DNA from: Acidobacteriota bacterium
GTDB lineage: Bacteria > Acidobacteriota > Terriglobia > Terriglobales > Acidobacteriaceae
Direction: 5' to 3'
Length of the DNA stretch: 64,000 bases
NCBI GenBank assembly: GCA_021818105.1
Contig: JAKAFB010000002.1
Location: forward strand, 57,813-121,812
Notes under the pieces: generated by a model
Database searches by the model: none
Told to the model about the DNA's origin: nothing
What the model saw: the letters and a program-made list of their open reading frames with translations, nothing else
Position numbers and translations under genes: made by a program
In this document: in pieces, positions 43,392 through 51,953 of the stretch
Layout of the letters: each line of letters opens with the position of its first letter
How positions within the stretch are numbered: the first letter of the stretch is position 1

Positions 43392-44015
43392 TCAGAGCCC
43401 GAGTTTGGGCAACAAGGCGGCCAGCGCGCGGCCGCGGTGGCTGAGAGAGAGCTTTGTCTCCAGATCAATCTCTGCCATGGTGCGGTTCAAATCCGGCAGA
43501 AAGAAGAGAGGGTCGTAGCCGAAGCCGCCAGTTCCACGGGGAGCCTCAAGGATGAGTCCCTCTACTGATCCGTCGGCAGAATGCAGCACGTTTCCATCAC
43601 GCGCAGCGACCAGAACGCAGTGGTAGCGCGCTGTACGCTGGGGTAGGGGAACCCCGGCCATCCGTTGCAGCAGTACCAAGTTGTTCCAAACGTCGGTGTT
43701 GTCGTTGGCGTCGGGCGAGTCCACCAACCCCGCATCCGAGGCAAAGCGAGCGGAGCGTACGCCGGGGGCGCCGTTGAGCGCATCCACCTCCAGGCCGGAG
43801 TCGTCAGCGAGGACGAGCTCACCGGGAGCAAAGCGGGAATAATAGACGGCCTTAAGCGCGGCGTTCTCAGCGAAGGTGGTTCCGGTTTCGTCAGGTGCGG
43901 GGATCCTGCTGAGTCCTGGAAGCGGTTCGATCTCCAATGCGTGCGTAGCCGCGGCGGTGCGGAAGTCACGGAGCTTGCCCTGGCTGGAAGTGGCGACATA
44001 AAGACGCTGAGACAT
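43392..44015 (-). CDS. rdgB: RdgB/HAM1 non-canonical purine NTP pyrophosphatase
   Basis: A 207-residue house-cleaning enzyme that hydrolyses dITP, dXTP and related nucleotides to monophosphates. Motifs: YVATSSQGKLRDF (Ser/Lys of the phosphate site; usual is SxNxxK), TTFAENAALKA, LADDSGLEVDAL with the metal-binding Asp, GGFGYDPLFF, and SHRGRALAAL at the C-terminus. Start ATG 44015 gives the family N-terminus; upstream codons in frame do not match. It is 157 bases upstream of sdhC on the same strand and probably a separate unit. Confidence 0.94.
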   Translation of the reverse strand: MSQRLYVATSSQGKLRDFRTAAATHALEIEPLPGLSRIPAPDETGTTFAENAALKAVYYSRFAPGELVLADDSGLEVDALNGAPGVRSARFASDAGLVDSPDANDNTDVWNNLVLLQRMAGVPLPQRTARYHCVLVAARDGNVLHSADGSVEGLILEAPRGTGGFGYDPLFFLPDLNRTMAEIDLETKLSLSHRGRALAALLPKLGL

Positions 44016-44361
44016 GTTGCAAGTGTAATGGCGACAGATGGGCTGCCCAGATGGCCTGCTTTTCGCGTAATGGGAATACAATTTTTCCCTTTGACAAGCG
44101 CGGCGCGGATTCTCTAAGGTTCTATCGGCAAACAGTTTCATTTGGGAAAAACATAAGTCTACTGGCGGGAAGCTCGCTTTTCATCCTGCCCGTGGACATG
44201 CGAGTGGAGAAGGCCGTGAGGATCGGCTTTGCAGACGGAGTGTGCGTTGTCGATACTGTCTCGCGGGGCAATGATCACTTCCGGCATTTCCCTTTTATGC
44301 CGGAGCAGTGATAAGTGCAGGAACAGCGGTTGGCGACGAAGAATCTGGATGAGGAGACGGA
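44016..44361. other. intergenic region upstream of rhaT
   Basis: 346 bases between the divergent rdgB and rhaT starts. It has an AT-rich start (gggaatacaatttttccctttgac around 44070-44095), and a perfect 7-bp hairpin CCGGCAT (44281-44287) with 9-base loop and ATGCCGG (44297-44303), 58 bases before rhaT, not followed by T residues. An open frame at 44051-44311 has no recognisable features. The hairpin may be an operator or leader structure. Confidence 0.4.
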
Positions 44362-45393
44362 ATGACGTCAGTCATTACAGGGATTGGATGGCACGTAATC
44401 GGCGCAGGCATGGCTGCATCTTTTTACGCGCCTATCGAGAAGGTGAAGAAGTGGTCGTGGGAAACGACCTGGGCGCTGGCCGGGTTCTTCTCGTGGATCC
44501 TGCTGCCCATTGGTGTGAGCCTCATCCTGCTGCCGGACTTCCAGGGATTCTATGCCTCCATGGGTTGGCCCCTCCTGCTGAAGGTTGCGCTCTTTGGCGC
44601 GATGTGGGGTGTGGGCAACGTGAGCTACGGGCTTACAATGCGTCACCTTGGCATGTCGCTTGGCATTGGAGTTGCCATCGGCGTCACGCTGATTGTGGGT
44701 ACATTGGTTCCACCTCTTTTGCATGGGCAAGGCACTATGCTCTTTACCACGCGCGGTGGTCTGCTGACCGTGGCTGGCGTGCTGGTGGCGCTGGTGGGAG
44801 TGGCCATTGTTTCGTATGCCGGACACCAGAAGGAACGGCAACTTCAGGGGGAGATTCGGGAATTCAATCTCTCTCTGGGCCTTTTTCTGGCGGTGATGTG
44901 CGGCATATTTTCTTCCGGGATGTCCTTCGCCATTGACGCGGCCAAACCCCTGGAGGCTGCAGCGCTGCATCTGGGTGTGAATCCGCTGTACGCAGCTCTT
45001 CCGAGCTATGTCTTCATCATGGGCGGCGGTGCGATCGTGAACCTGGGCTACTGTTTTATTCGCCTCGCGGCTGTGAAGCGGCTCTCACTGCGCGCGGATT
45101 TGCGCCAGGCGCGGCCGACGCTGCTGAAGAATGCCGTGCTGGCTTCGACGGGCGGCGTCATGTGGTATCTGCAGTTCTTCTTTTACGCGTGGGGCGCAGC
45201 CAACATTCCGGTGAACATGTCCTATGTGAACTGGATGCTGCACATGAGTATTTACGTGCTGTGCGGAGGTCTGGTGGGCCTGGCGCTGGGCGAGTGGTCC
45301 GGCGTGGGAGGCAAGCCGTTACGACTGCTGTGGGTGGGCATGCTGGTGATTATCGCGGCTGCGAACCTGGTGGGGCTTGGCATGGCCTCGTAG
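44362..45393 (+). CDS. rhaT: L-rhamnose/proton symporter RhaT family
   Basis: A 343-residue, about ten-helix transporter of the RhaT family. The N-terminus [28 protein letters not shown] (cited in part: [16 protein letters not shown]) is very close to the family signature, and [17 protein letters not shown] and AGMSF-type segments follow. A GAGGAGACGGA ribosome site precedes the ATG. It would take up rhamnose with a proton; substrate spread in Acidobacteria could be wider. No rhamnose catabolic genes are adjacent in the window. It converges on a GH3 hydrolase gene. Confidence 0.92.
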   Translation: MTSVITGIGWHVIGAGMAASFYAPIEKVKKWSWETTWALAGFFSWILLPIGVSLILLPDFQGFYASMGWPLLLKVALFGAMWGVGNVSYGLTMRHLGMSLGIGVAIGVTLIVGTLVPPLLHGQGTMLFTTRGGLLTVAGVLVALVGVAIVSYAGHQKERQLQGEIREFNLSLGLFLAVMCGIFSSGMSFAIDAAKPLEAAALHLGVNPLYAALPSYVFIMGGGAIVNLGYCFIRLAAVKRLSLRADLRQARPTLLKNAVLASTGGVMWYLQFFFYAWGAANIPVNMSYVNWMLHMSIYVLCGGLVGLALGEWSGVGGKPLRLLWVGMLVIIAAANLVGLGMAS

Positions 45394-45417
45394 CAGAAAC
45401 TGCAAGGCAGGCAAAGG

Positions 45418-45443
45418 AATGCCGGAGCCGAAGCTCCGGCATT
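45418..45443. terminator. bidirectional-type terminator hairpin between rhaT and GH3 gene
   Basis: AATGCCGGAGC (45418-45428), tetraloop CGAA, GCTCCGGCATT (45433-45443): a perfect 11-bp stem. Plus strand continues GCTGTTT; minus strand continues CCTTTGCC. It separates two convergent genes. Confidence 0.85.
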
Positions 45444-45462
45444 GCTGTTTGCGAGATGGGAG

Positions 45463-48174
45463 TTAGTCGATGGTCTGGCTCAGGCGCAGATCGCGCGATG
45501 ATGCGCCCACGCTCACGGTGCGCCTGCCTGTGGCCGTCACCCACTTTGTGTCCGCCGTGGACCAGTACTGCAACTGGCGCAGTGGCACGTGTAGGGTCAC
45601 CATCTTCGTTTCGCCGGGGTTGATGTGCACGCGGCTGAAGGCTGCCAGTGCACGGACAGGGAATTGCACGCCGGCCGGAATGTGATCCGGCGCGCCGAGG
45701 TATACCTGCGGCACTTCGTCCGAGGCCACATCGCCGGTGTTCTTGATGTTGAGCTGAACATAGAGTCCGCCGTCGGGTGCCCGCTGCACATCCAGGTTGG
45801 AGTACTTGAAGGTTGTGTAGCTGAGGCCGTGTCCAAAGGCGAAGAGCGGCGCAATGTTTTCCTTGTCAAACCAGCGATAGCCGACATTTACGCCTTCGCT
45901 GTAGGTTGTTTTGCCATCGACACCCTTGTGCGAGCGCTCAGGGTACTTGGGGTCGGTGGCCGGGTAGTCCTCGAGGCGCTTACCCCAGGTAACGGGCAGG
46001 CGACCTGCCGGACTGGTCTTGCCGAGCAGGATGTTGGCCGTGGACCAGCCGCCTTCATCGCCGGGCCACCACATCTCCAGCACAGACTTCACCTTGTCCA
46101 CCCAGGGAAGGGCGACGGGCTGGCTGGTGTTGAGCACCACGACTGTGTTGGGATTCACAGCTGCCACTTCCTCCACCAGCTTGTTCTGGTCGCCGGGAAG
46201 GCCGAAGACAGGCTGAAGACGAGTCCACAGGAAGACGACTGCGACCTTTGCCTTTCTGGCAGCGGCAATGGCGGATTCATGGTCTGCCTTGCGCTGCTCG
46301 GGCGTGTACCAGTTGAGGCGAACCTGCACGGGTGCATTGGAGCTATCAGGTGTGGTGGAGATCTCAATGGCGTGCGGGCCGGCCTTGAGCTCGACCGATC
46401 GACGCACGTTGTCCAGGCCATCCGTGGTGGGAATGGCATTGTCCTGGTTGGCCTGCAGAATGTCACCGTGAACGCCGCCCTGGAATGCGCCGGTGTGAGC
46501 CAGTGGCTTGCCGTCGAGGCTGATGCTGGCGTTGGTACCCAATGCCTGCAGGTAGAGCCAGTAGTCTCCATCGTGCGGTATGGTCAGCGTACCCTTCCAG
46601 GTGACGGTGGAGTTCGGAGGCAGGGCATTGCCGCCCTTGACCGTGAAGTTGAGCTGCGCGTCCGTTTGCGCGGCGCCGGCCCCGGTGCGCTCAAGGCCGG
46701 GTTTGCCGTCGTGGCCTAGTGCGCTGGCGGGAACAGTTGTGCCGGTCATGTCGTCCTCTACGGCATACTGGATGTTCTCGTTGCCGGAGACCAGCTTCAT
46801 GGCAGACAGCGGGCCGACTTGCCGCCATGGCAGGCCCACCGAGCGCTCGCCGTTGATGCCGATGGAGTCAACCTGACCCGCGGTTGGCCCGATGAGGACC
46901 ACGTCGCTCAGCTCGGAATCCTTTAGAGGCAGCGTGTGGTCTTCATTCTTGAGTAGCACGGCTGCATCTTCGCCGGTCTTCTCGATAATTTTTGCGTTGG
47001 CGTCGATGTCCTGCACGGTAACGGAGTGCTTCTGCATGCCGTCCATGTAGCCAAAGTGGACGATCTCATACAGTACGCGACCGGCGGCGCGCGTAATGGT
47101 GGCTTCAGTCACCGTGCCATCCTTAAGCGCCTCGGGCATCTTCTTGGGATCGAGTTTCAGGCCGAAGTCGCCACCACCGCGGCGTTCGGGCGCAGGCTCC
47201 TCCGGAATGTGGCCGCCGAACATGTTAGCAACGGCAGTTTCTGCTGCGCGGCGGGGAATGGGGGGAGGGGCAGGTTGTGAATCAAAGAAGGAAGCAATCG
47301 AGAAGCCGTGGCCACCCGGCGTGGGCTCGCCGGGCATTTCCATGTCCAGACCCGCGTTGATGAAGTTGACGGCATGCACAGCGCCCCAGTCTGACGTGAC
47401 GAAGCCCTTGAAGCCGAGCTGGTCGCGGAGAATCTTGGTGAGCGTGTCAGGATTACCGCAGGCGAAGGTGCCATTCACGCGGTTGTACGAACACATGATG
47501 GACGATACGCCGGCCTTGATTGCCGCATCGAACGGTGCAACGTAGACTTCGTGCAAGGTCTGGTCATCGACGAAGATATTGCCACTGTTGGAGTCGTAGG
47601 CTACGTAGTGCTTGATTTGCGCCATGACGTGCTGTGACTGGATGCCATTGATCTCTGCCACGCCCATCTGGCTGGTCAGGAACGGGTCTTCGCCAAAGGT
47701 GTTGTATCCGCGGCCAAATTCGAGGTCGCGGTCAATGTTCACAAAGGGCTGGAGCGAAACGTCGATGCCCAGTGCGCGGTCTTCGCGGCCAATGACCACG
47801 CCGTTCTTCTCGGCATCTTTCAGGCTGAAGGTTGCGGCCACGCCCATGGTTGCCGTTTCGCCTTGGGAGGGATGCCGCGTGAGCACGCCTGGGGGGCCGT
47901 CGGCAAAACGCAGACCGGGGATGCCGAGGCGCGGCACGCCGCCCAGATAGCCCGCCTGGCCCTGGTACACAGCTGGATCTTCATGCGTGCCGTGGATGAG
48001 TGTGAGCTTTTCCTGCAGGGTCATTTCGCTGAGCAGCTTGTCGACTCGCGCGTCGCCAGTTACCACGGGTACGCTCTGGGCCAACACCATGCCTGTGCTC
48101 AGCACGAGTGTCGCCGCCGTGCACATGACCGCCCGGGCCATGCGCCTGTTTATGGATCTTTGCTTGGATGTCAC
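45463..48174 (-). CDS. secreted GH3 beta-glycosidase with PA14 insert
   Basis: A 903-residue enzyme. Signal peptide (VMCTAATLVLSTGMVLAQS), GH3 N-terminal barrel (about 40-330) with nucleophile Asp262 in FVTSDWGA and substrate loop KHYVAYDSNSG, GH3 C-terminal sandwich, a PA14-type domain within it (around 510-620: LTIPHDGDYWLYLQALG, ISLDGKPLAHTG) and a C-terminal fibronectin-III-like domain (ends FGHGLSYTTFKYSNL and after). PA14 in GH3 enzymes shapes oligosaccharide specificity. Likely a beta-glucosidase or beta-xylosidase. GTG start at 48174 with GGGGGG 5-6 bases upstream; ATG at residue 12 is an alternative. Confidence 0.93.
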   Translation of the reverse strand: MTSKQRSINRRMARAVMCTAATLVLSTGMVLAQSVPVVTGDARVDKLLSEMTLQEKLTLIHGTHEDPAVYQGQAGYLGGVPRLGIPGLRFADGPPGVLTRHPSQGETATMGVAATFSLKDAEKNGVVIGREDRALGIDVSLQPFVNIDRDLEFGRGYNTFGEDPFLTSQMGVAEINGIQSQHVMAQIKHYVAYDSNSGNIFVDDQTLHEVYVAPFDAAIKAGVSSIMCSYNRVNGTFACGNPDTLTKILRDQLGFKGFVTSDWGAVHAVNFINAGLDMEMPGEPTPGGHGFSIASFFDSQPAPPPIPRRAAETAVANMFGGHIPEEPAPERRGGGDFGLKLDPKKMPEALKDGTVTEATITRAAGRVLYEIVHFGYMDGMQKHSVTVQDIDANAKIIEKTGEDAAVLLKNEDHTLPLKDSELSDVVLIGPTAGQVDSIGINGERSVGLPWRQVGPLSAMKLVSGNENIQYAVEDDMTGTTVPASALGHDGKPGLERTGAGAAQTDAQLNFTVKGGNALPPNSTVTWKGTLTIPHDGDYWLYLQALGTNASISLDGKPLAHTGAFQGGVHGDILQANQDNAIPTTDGLDNVRRSVELKAGPHAIEISTTPDSSNAPVQVRLNWYTPEQRKADHESAIAAARKAKVAVVFLWTRLQPVFGLPGDQNKLVEEVAAVNPNTVVVLNTSQPVALPWVDKVKSVLEMWWPGDEGGWSTANILLGKTSPAGRLPVTWGKRLEDYPATDPKYPERSHKGVDGKTTYSEGVNVGYRWFDKENIAPLFAFGHGLSYTTFKYSNLDVQRAPDGGLYVQLNIKNTGDVASDEVPQVYLGAPDHIPAGVQFPVRALAAFSRVHINPGETKMVTLHVPLRQLQYWSTADTKWVTATGRRTVSVGASSRDLRLSQTID

Positions 48175-48259
48175 TGTTTCCCCCCTACCGCTATTCAGGA
48201 CGGCCCAGCCTCTCGCTGAGTCGCAGCACGGCGTAGATTATTTCGCTGGTTGCCGTGAA

Positions 48260-48269
48260 TAAACGTTTA
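48260..48269. promoter_or_regulatory. TAAACGTTTA palindrome (LacI/CRE-type operator candidate)
   Basis: A perfect 10-bp palindrome with central CG, 86 bases upstream of the GH3 start. AAACGTTT cores are typical of operators for LacI-family sugar regulators (CcpA/GalR type). The regulator is not known. Confidence 0.45.
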
Positions 48270-48276
48270 ACTTAAG

Positions 48277-48310
48277 GGTGTTCTCCAACGGCAAGCCAGT
48301 GTAGAACACC
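48277..48310. repeat. 8-bp inverted repeat downstream of HAD gene
   Basis: GGTGTTCT (48277-48284) and AGAACACC (48303-48310) are exact reverse complements with an 18-base spacer, about 50 bases after the stop of the HAD gene on the minus strand. No strong T-run follows (CTTAAGTT), so it may be a weak terminator or part of the GH3 control region. Confidence 0.4.
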
Positions 48311-48361
48311 GCGACGGCAATTGGGAAACGAGATCTTCTATGGGGCGAAATACGGAGGCGA

Positions 48362-49000
48362 TCAACTGAGCGAAGAGAGCGGCAGGTCCGCATCCAGACC
48401 TGCGGCGACGAGGTCCTGGTGCAGTTTCTCGACGGTGGAAAACTGAATGCCCATCATGCCCAAAGCGTGCGCTGCCTCGATGTTGATCCATTTGTCGTCG
48501 ATGAAGAGCGTCTCATCGGGGCGCGTGCCGAGTTGCTGCAGCGTATGGCGGTAAATGGCCGGGTCGGGCTTGGCGATGCCAAGCTGATAGCTCCACACGA
48601 GGACATCAAAGCGGTCAAGCCAGTCGAATGCGCGCTGCATGTTTTCAAGGACCGAGTCTCCCATGTTGGAGAGGATTGCGGTGCGCAGGCCGCGGCGCTT
48701 CAGTTCGAGTTGCCAGTCCAGCATCACGGGGTTCTGCGTCGTCCACATGCGCGCGTCCCAATGGTTCAGCTCTTCTACCCTTGTGGGTGAATTTTCAATG
48801 CCGGCATCGCGCAGGAACTTCTGCCAGAAGGTGATGCCGGTGAGCTTACCTTCGTCGTAGGCGTGGCGGTCGGCCCAGTAGAGGGTCTCAAAACGGTCTT
48901 CGGAAAGGCCCGTGAGGCGGACCAGAGCGGCGTGTGCCTCAGCAACGGGCTGGCCGGTCAACACCATGCCGTAGTCGAAAATCACCGCGCGCAGTGCCAA
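48362..49000 (-). CDS. HAD-IA family hydrolase with DxG motif I
   Basis: A 212-residue HAD hydrolase. Motif I reads IFDYGMVLT: the nucleophile Asp is there, but the second acidic position holds Gly, as in the YihX/epoxide-hydrolase-N-terminal group (FDLGNV type). Motif II is LSNMGDS, motif III Lys in GIAKPDPAIY, motif IV FIDDKWINI. A helical cap sits after motif I. YihX-like enzymes cleave alpha-glucose-1-phosphate; this is only the nearest idea. ATG at 49000; the gene diverges from the aminotransferase (126 bases). Confidence 0.85.
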   Translation of the reverse strand: MALRAVIFDYGMVLTGQPVAEAHAALVRLTGLSEDRFETLYWADRHAYDEGKLTGITFWQKFLRDAGIENSPTRVEELNHWDARMWTTQNPVMLDWQLELKRRGLRTAILSNMGDSVLENMQRAFDWLDRFDVLVWSYQLGIAKPDPAIYRHTLQQLGTRPDETLFIDDKWINIEAAHALGMMGIQFSTVEKLHQDLVAAGLDADLPLSSLS

Positions 49001-49126
49001 GGTCCCTCCATGCAGCGCCCGTGTATGGTGGAAGGAGCGCTCATCTATATTGTGCCTGATGCGTGGCAGGCGGGTTTACAGGTGCCGCTGTGCGCAGCGC
49101 AGGCTGGATGAGGAGTGAACAGGACT

Positions 49127-50305
49127 ATGCGCTTTTCACGGCGAACGGAATGGAATACGGAAGAGAGTGAGCTGGCGCGCGCGCATAGGCACCGTCTTCA
49201 GTCTGGACTGCCGATTGCCGACCTCACAGCGTCCAATCCCACACGGTGCGGTTTCGCATATCCGCCGGGGCTGCTGGCTGCGCTGGCCGATGAGCGGGCC
49301 CTGGATTATGACCCGCAGCCCCGGGGCATGCTTTTTGCACGGGAAGCCGTCAGCCGATACTACGCCGACCACGGAGTCATGGTGGCGCCGGAGCAGGTGA
49401 TCCTGACCACGAGCACCAGCGAGGCGTACAGCTTTCTCTTCCGCCTCTTGTGCGACCCGGGCAGCGAGGTGCTTATCCCGCAGCCGGGCTACCCACTCTT
49501 TGACTTCCTTGCGGACCTCGACGATGTGCATTTGAAGAGCGCACCCCTCGTCTATGACCATGGCTGGCAGATCGATCCTGAGGGCTTCCGCCGGGCCGTG
49601 ACACCGCAAACGCGAGCAATCGTCTTTGTGCATCCCAACAATCCCACAGGCCACTTCACCAAGCGCTGGGAGGCCGAGGCCTTGGCAGAACTATGCCGAG
49701 AGCACAATCTCGCGCTGATTGTGGATGAGGTCTTTCTGGATTATGGCTTCGGGCATGCGCCGGAAAGTTTTGCCGCGGGGCTGCAGGATGTGCCGGTCTT
49801 CGTAGTGAGCGGGCTGAGCAAGATTGCCGGCCTGCCGCAGATGAAGGCGGCCTGGATTGTGGCCACCGGACCGGACTCGGCGCTGGCCCTGGAGCGGCTG
49901 GAGGTTATCGCGGACACGTTTCTCTCCATGAATGCGCCCGTGCAATGTGCATTGCCGAGTTGGCTTGAGGGCAGGGAAACAATCCAGAAACAGATCCGCG
50001 AGCGCGTGGCGGCAAATCTAGCGGATCTGGATCGGCAGCTTGCGAAGCACGCAACAGTGAGGCGGCTGGACACAGAGGGTGGGTGGTACGCAGTCCTGCG
50101 GATTCCGGCATTGCAGCCGGACGAGCAGACGGTTATGGATCTGCTGGAACAGGGTGTCTGGGTCCATCCGGGCTATTTCTTTGGGATGAAAGAGGCGGGC
50201 TGGCTGGTCCTCAGCCTCCTGACGCCGGAGCGGGAGTTTTGCACAGGAGTAACCGCCGTTGTTGCTTATTTAGGAACGCATCCAGCTAGTAACAATTTCG
50301 CTTGA
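49127..50305 (+). CDS. PLP-dependent class I/II aminotransferase
   Basis: A 392-residue fold-type I aminotransferase. Seen are ADLTASNPTRCGF at the N-terminus, the cofactor loop TSTSEAYSFLFRLL, VHPNNPTGHF (PLP-contacting Asn), VDEVFLDYGF (Asp that holds the pyridine N), the PLP Lys in SGLSKIAGLPQMK, and a C-terminal SLLTPEREF in place of the usual carboxylate Arg motif. Substrate not clear; similar proteins are listed as aspartate/alanine-type aminotransferases. ATG 49127 has AGGAG 12 bases ahead and AGGA closer; GTG 49115 is an alternative. Confidence 0.88.
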   Translation: MRFSRRTEWNTEESELARAHRHRLQSGLPIADLTASNPTRCGFAYPPGLLAALADERALDYDPQPRGMLFAREAVSRYYADHGVMVAPEQVILTTSTSEAYSFLFRLLCDPGSEVLIPQPGYPLFDFLADLDDVHLKSAPLVYDHGWQIDPEGFRRAVTPQTRAIVFVHPNNPTGHFTKRWEAEALAELCREHNLALIVDEVFLDYGFGHAPESFAAGLQDVPVFVVSGLSKIAGLPQMKAAWIVATGPDSALALERLEVIADTFLSMNAPVQCALPSWLEGRETIQKQIRERVAANLADLDRQLAKHATVRRLDTEGGWYAVLRIPALQPDEQTVMDLLEQGVWVHPGYFFGMKEAGWLVLSLLTPEREFCTGVTAVVAYLGTHPASNNFA

Positions 50306-50386
50306 AGACTTAATCTGACGATTTAACAAAGCAGTGTATGATATTGATAAATATATTTATAGTTGATTGATATTTGGTAATTTGAC

Positions 50387-51019
50387 TCAGGCTGACCTGA
50401 GGAAGGGGTTGGCTCTGCGCTCGGCTCCAATAGTCGTGGAGGGACCGTGACCGGGGATGACCCTGGTTTCATCGGGTAGGACAAGAAGGCGCGTCTGGAT
50501 GGAATCGATAATCTGCTCGGAGTCGCCGCCGGGCAGATCGGTTCTGCCGATGCTGCCTGCGAAGAGCGTATCTCCGGCGATGACCATCTTGAGCGGGATG
50601 AAGTGAAGGCAGACCGAACCCTGTGTGTGACCTGGTGTATAGATCACATGGGCTGGGTGGCTCTCAATCCCCACGCGCATACCCTCGGTGAGGTTTTCAT
50701 CCGGGGGTGCGGTTTCCGGTGTCTGGATGCCGAGCCAGGCTGCCTGCGCATCCATCATGTGGAGCAGAGGCAGGTCGCATTCGTTGAGCAGGACGGGGGC
50801 TCCGGTGAGGCGCTTGAGCTTGAGTGCTCCGCCCACATGGTCAATGTGGGCGTGTGTGACCAGAATTTGCTTGAGTTTGAGGCCCAGTTGCGTCAGGCGG
50901 CGGTGAATGCGTCCTACTTCGTCGCCGGGATCGATGACGATGGCCTCGCCGGAAGCCTCATCGCCCAGGATGGTGCAGTTGCATTGCAGCGGACCGACGG
51001 CAAAGGTCTCCAGAATCAT
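50387..51019 (-). CDS. MBL-fold metallohydrolase (glyoxalase II-like, YcbL type)
   Basis: A 210-residue metallo-beta-lactamase fold protein with the metal motif THAHIDHVGG (about 55-64), a second His in YTPGHTQGSVCLH, Asp in IAGDTLFAGSIGRTDLPGG and final His in VIPGHGPST. The GSIGRTDLPGGD segment marks the YcbL/GloB-like group. Likely hydrolyses a thioester; substrate unknown. The 81 bases before it (50306-50386) are strongly AT-rich and contain no gene. Four bases separate it from the membrane protein gene upstream on the same strand. Confidence 0.9.
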   Translation of the reverse strand: MILETFAVGPLQCNCTILGDEASGEAIVIDPGDEVGRIHRRLTQLGLKLKQILVTHAHIDHVGGALKLKRLTGAPVLLNECDLPLLHMMDAQAAWLGIQTPETAPPDENLTEGMRVGIESHPAHVIYTPGHTQGSVCLHFIPLKMVIAGDTLFAGSIGRTDLPGGDSEQIIDSIQTRLLVLPDETRVIPGHGPSTTIGAERRANPFLRSA

Positions 51020-51023
51020 GAGG

Positions 51024-51953
51024 CTATTGTAGAGCGGCGCGCGACTGGCTGCCGGGCCTGACGGTGGCAGCCCAGCTCAACATGCGCTTGAAGTAGCTGG
51101 GCTTGGCCTCTCCCTCGTCGGGCAGGTGCAGGGCCAGTTCCCACATGCCAATGATGGCCAGTGCGACGAGGTTGGGAAAGAGCAGGGGAGCCATCGGCGG
51201 CGCTCCGTAGACAGATTTTTCAAAAAGGCTGGTGCCCGGAGCGAAGAGATTCATTCGCAGGTGATACCAGAAGCCGAGCAGCCCAACCAGAGCCTGCACG
51301 AGCAGGACGGCGAGGCATAGATCCAGGTAACGACGCGTGATAGCCAGGAACACGGGCACGAGGAGAAACCCTGTTGCCAGAGCGCTGGATGCTACCGGAA
51401 TCCACTCTGTCTTGAGGAAGAAGCCATTGGTGGCGTGGTCTGTGAGGCAAAGGACAAAGTTGCCAAAGAAACCGCCAGTGGCCAGCAAAATAACCCAGCG
51501 CGCCCATCCCGGCGTGCGCGGGGTAACCATGCGATTGACGAGCAGCAGGAAGCCGAGGCCGGTATAGGCCAGTGGAGCGGCAAACGGGGCAGCGTAGGTT
51601 AACGAGCGCACTGTGTGCTGGAGGAAGAAGCTGCTCTGCAGGTGGTAAAGCACACCGCCAAGCCCGACTAGGACAGATATCCAGCCCACGAGCGCGCCAA
51701 CATCCTTCCATGCGGCCAGAAATCCCCACCGCCAGCGGAGGAGATCAACGAGGAGAAGTGCTGCGGGAGCAATGGCGGAGATGTAAAGAGGGATGTACTC
51801 CTCGGGGCGGCGAAACTGATTGACAGAATGCGCCAGTACGATGTCCCCAGCGAGCACGGCTAGGTTGGAGGCGACAAACAGATCCAGCAGCACCTCGCCA
51901 TCCAACAGCCATGTCACCCAGCGCGAGCGGAGCAACCTAACGGCGAGCGGCAT
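51024..51953 (-). CDS. polytopic membrane protein paired with octaheme cytochrome
   Basis: A 309-residue membrane protein with eight or nine helices that I do not recognise. Helical His residues appear in IVLAHSVNQF, GVLYHLQSSFFLQHTV, CLTDHATNGFF, LGFWYHLRMNLF and ELALHLPDE, so it could bind heme b or a quinone. The gene starts 17 bases inside the end of the octaheme cytochrome gene (start 51953, cytochrome stop 51937), so they are translationally coupled. By context it may be the membrane quinone partner of the cytochrome, in place of the NapC/NrfH-type partner known for related enzymes. Function is inferred only from position. Confidence 0.7.
   Translation of the reverse strand: MPLAVRLLRSRWVTWLLDGEVLLDLFVASNLAVLAGDIVLAHSVNQFRRPEEYIPLYISAIAPAALLLVDLLRWRWGFLAAWKDVGALVGWISVLVGLGGVLYHLQSSFFLQHTVRSLTYAAPFAAPLAYTGLGFLLLVNRMVTPRTPGWARWVILLATGGFFGNFVLCLTDHATNGFFLKTEWIPVASSALATGFLLVPVFLAITRRYLDLCLAVLLVQALVGLLGFWYHLRMNLFAPGTSLFEKSVYGAPPMAPLLFPNLVALAIIGMWELALHLPDEGEAKPSYFKRMLSWAATVRPGSQSRAALQ

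Noticed and set aside
44051..44311. 86-residue frame upstream of rhaT
   Set aside because: No ribosome site and no recognisable features; region is better read as the control region of rhaT and rdgB.
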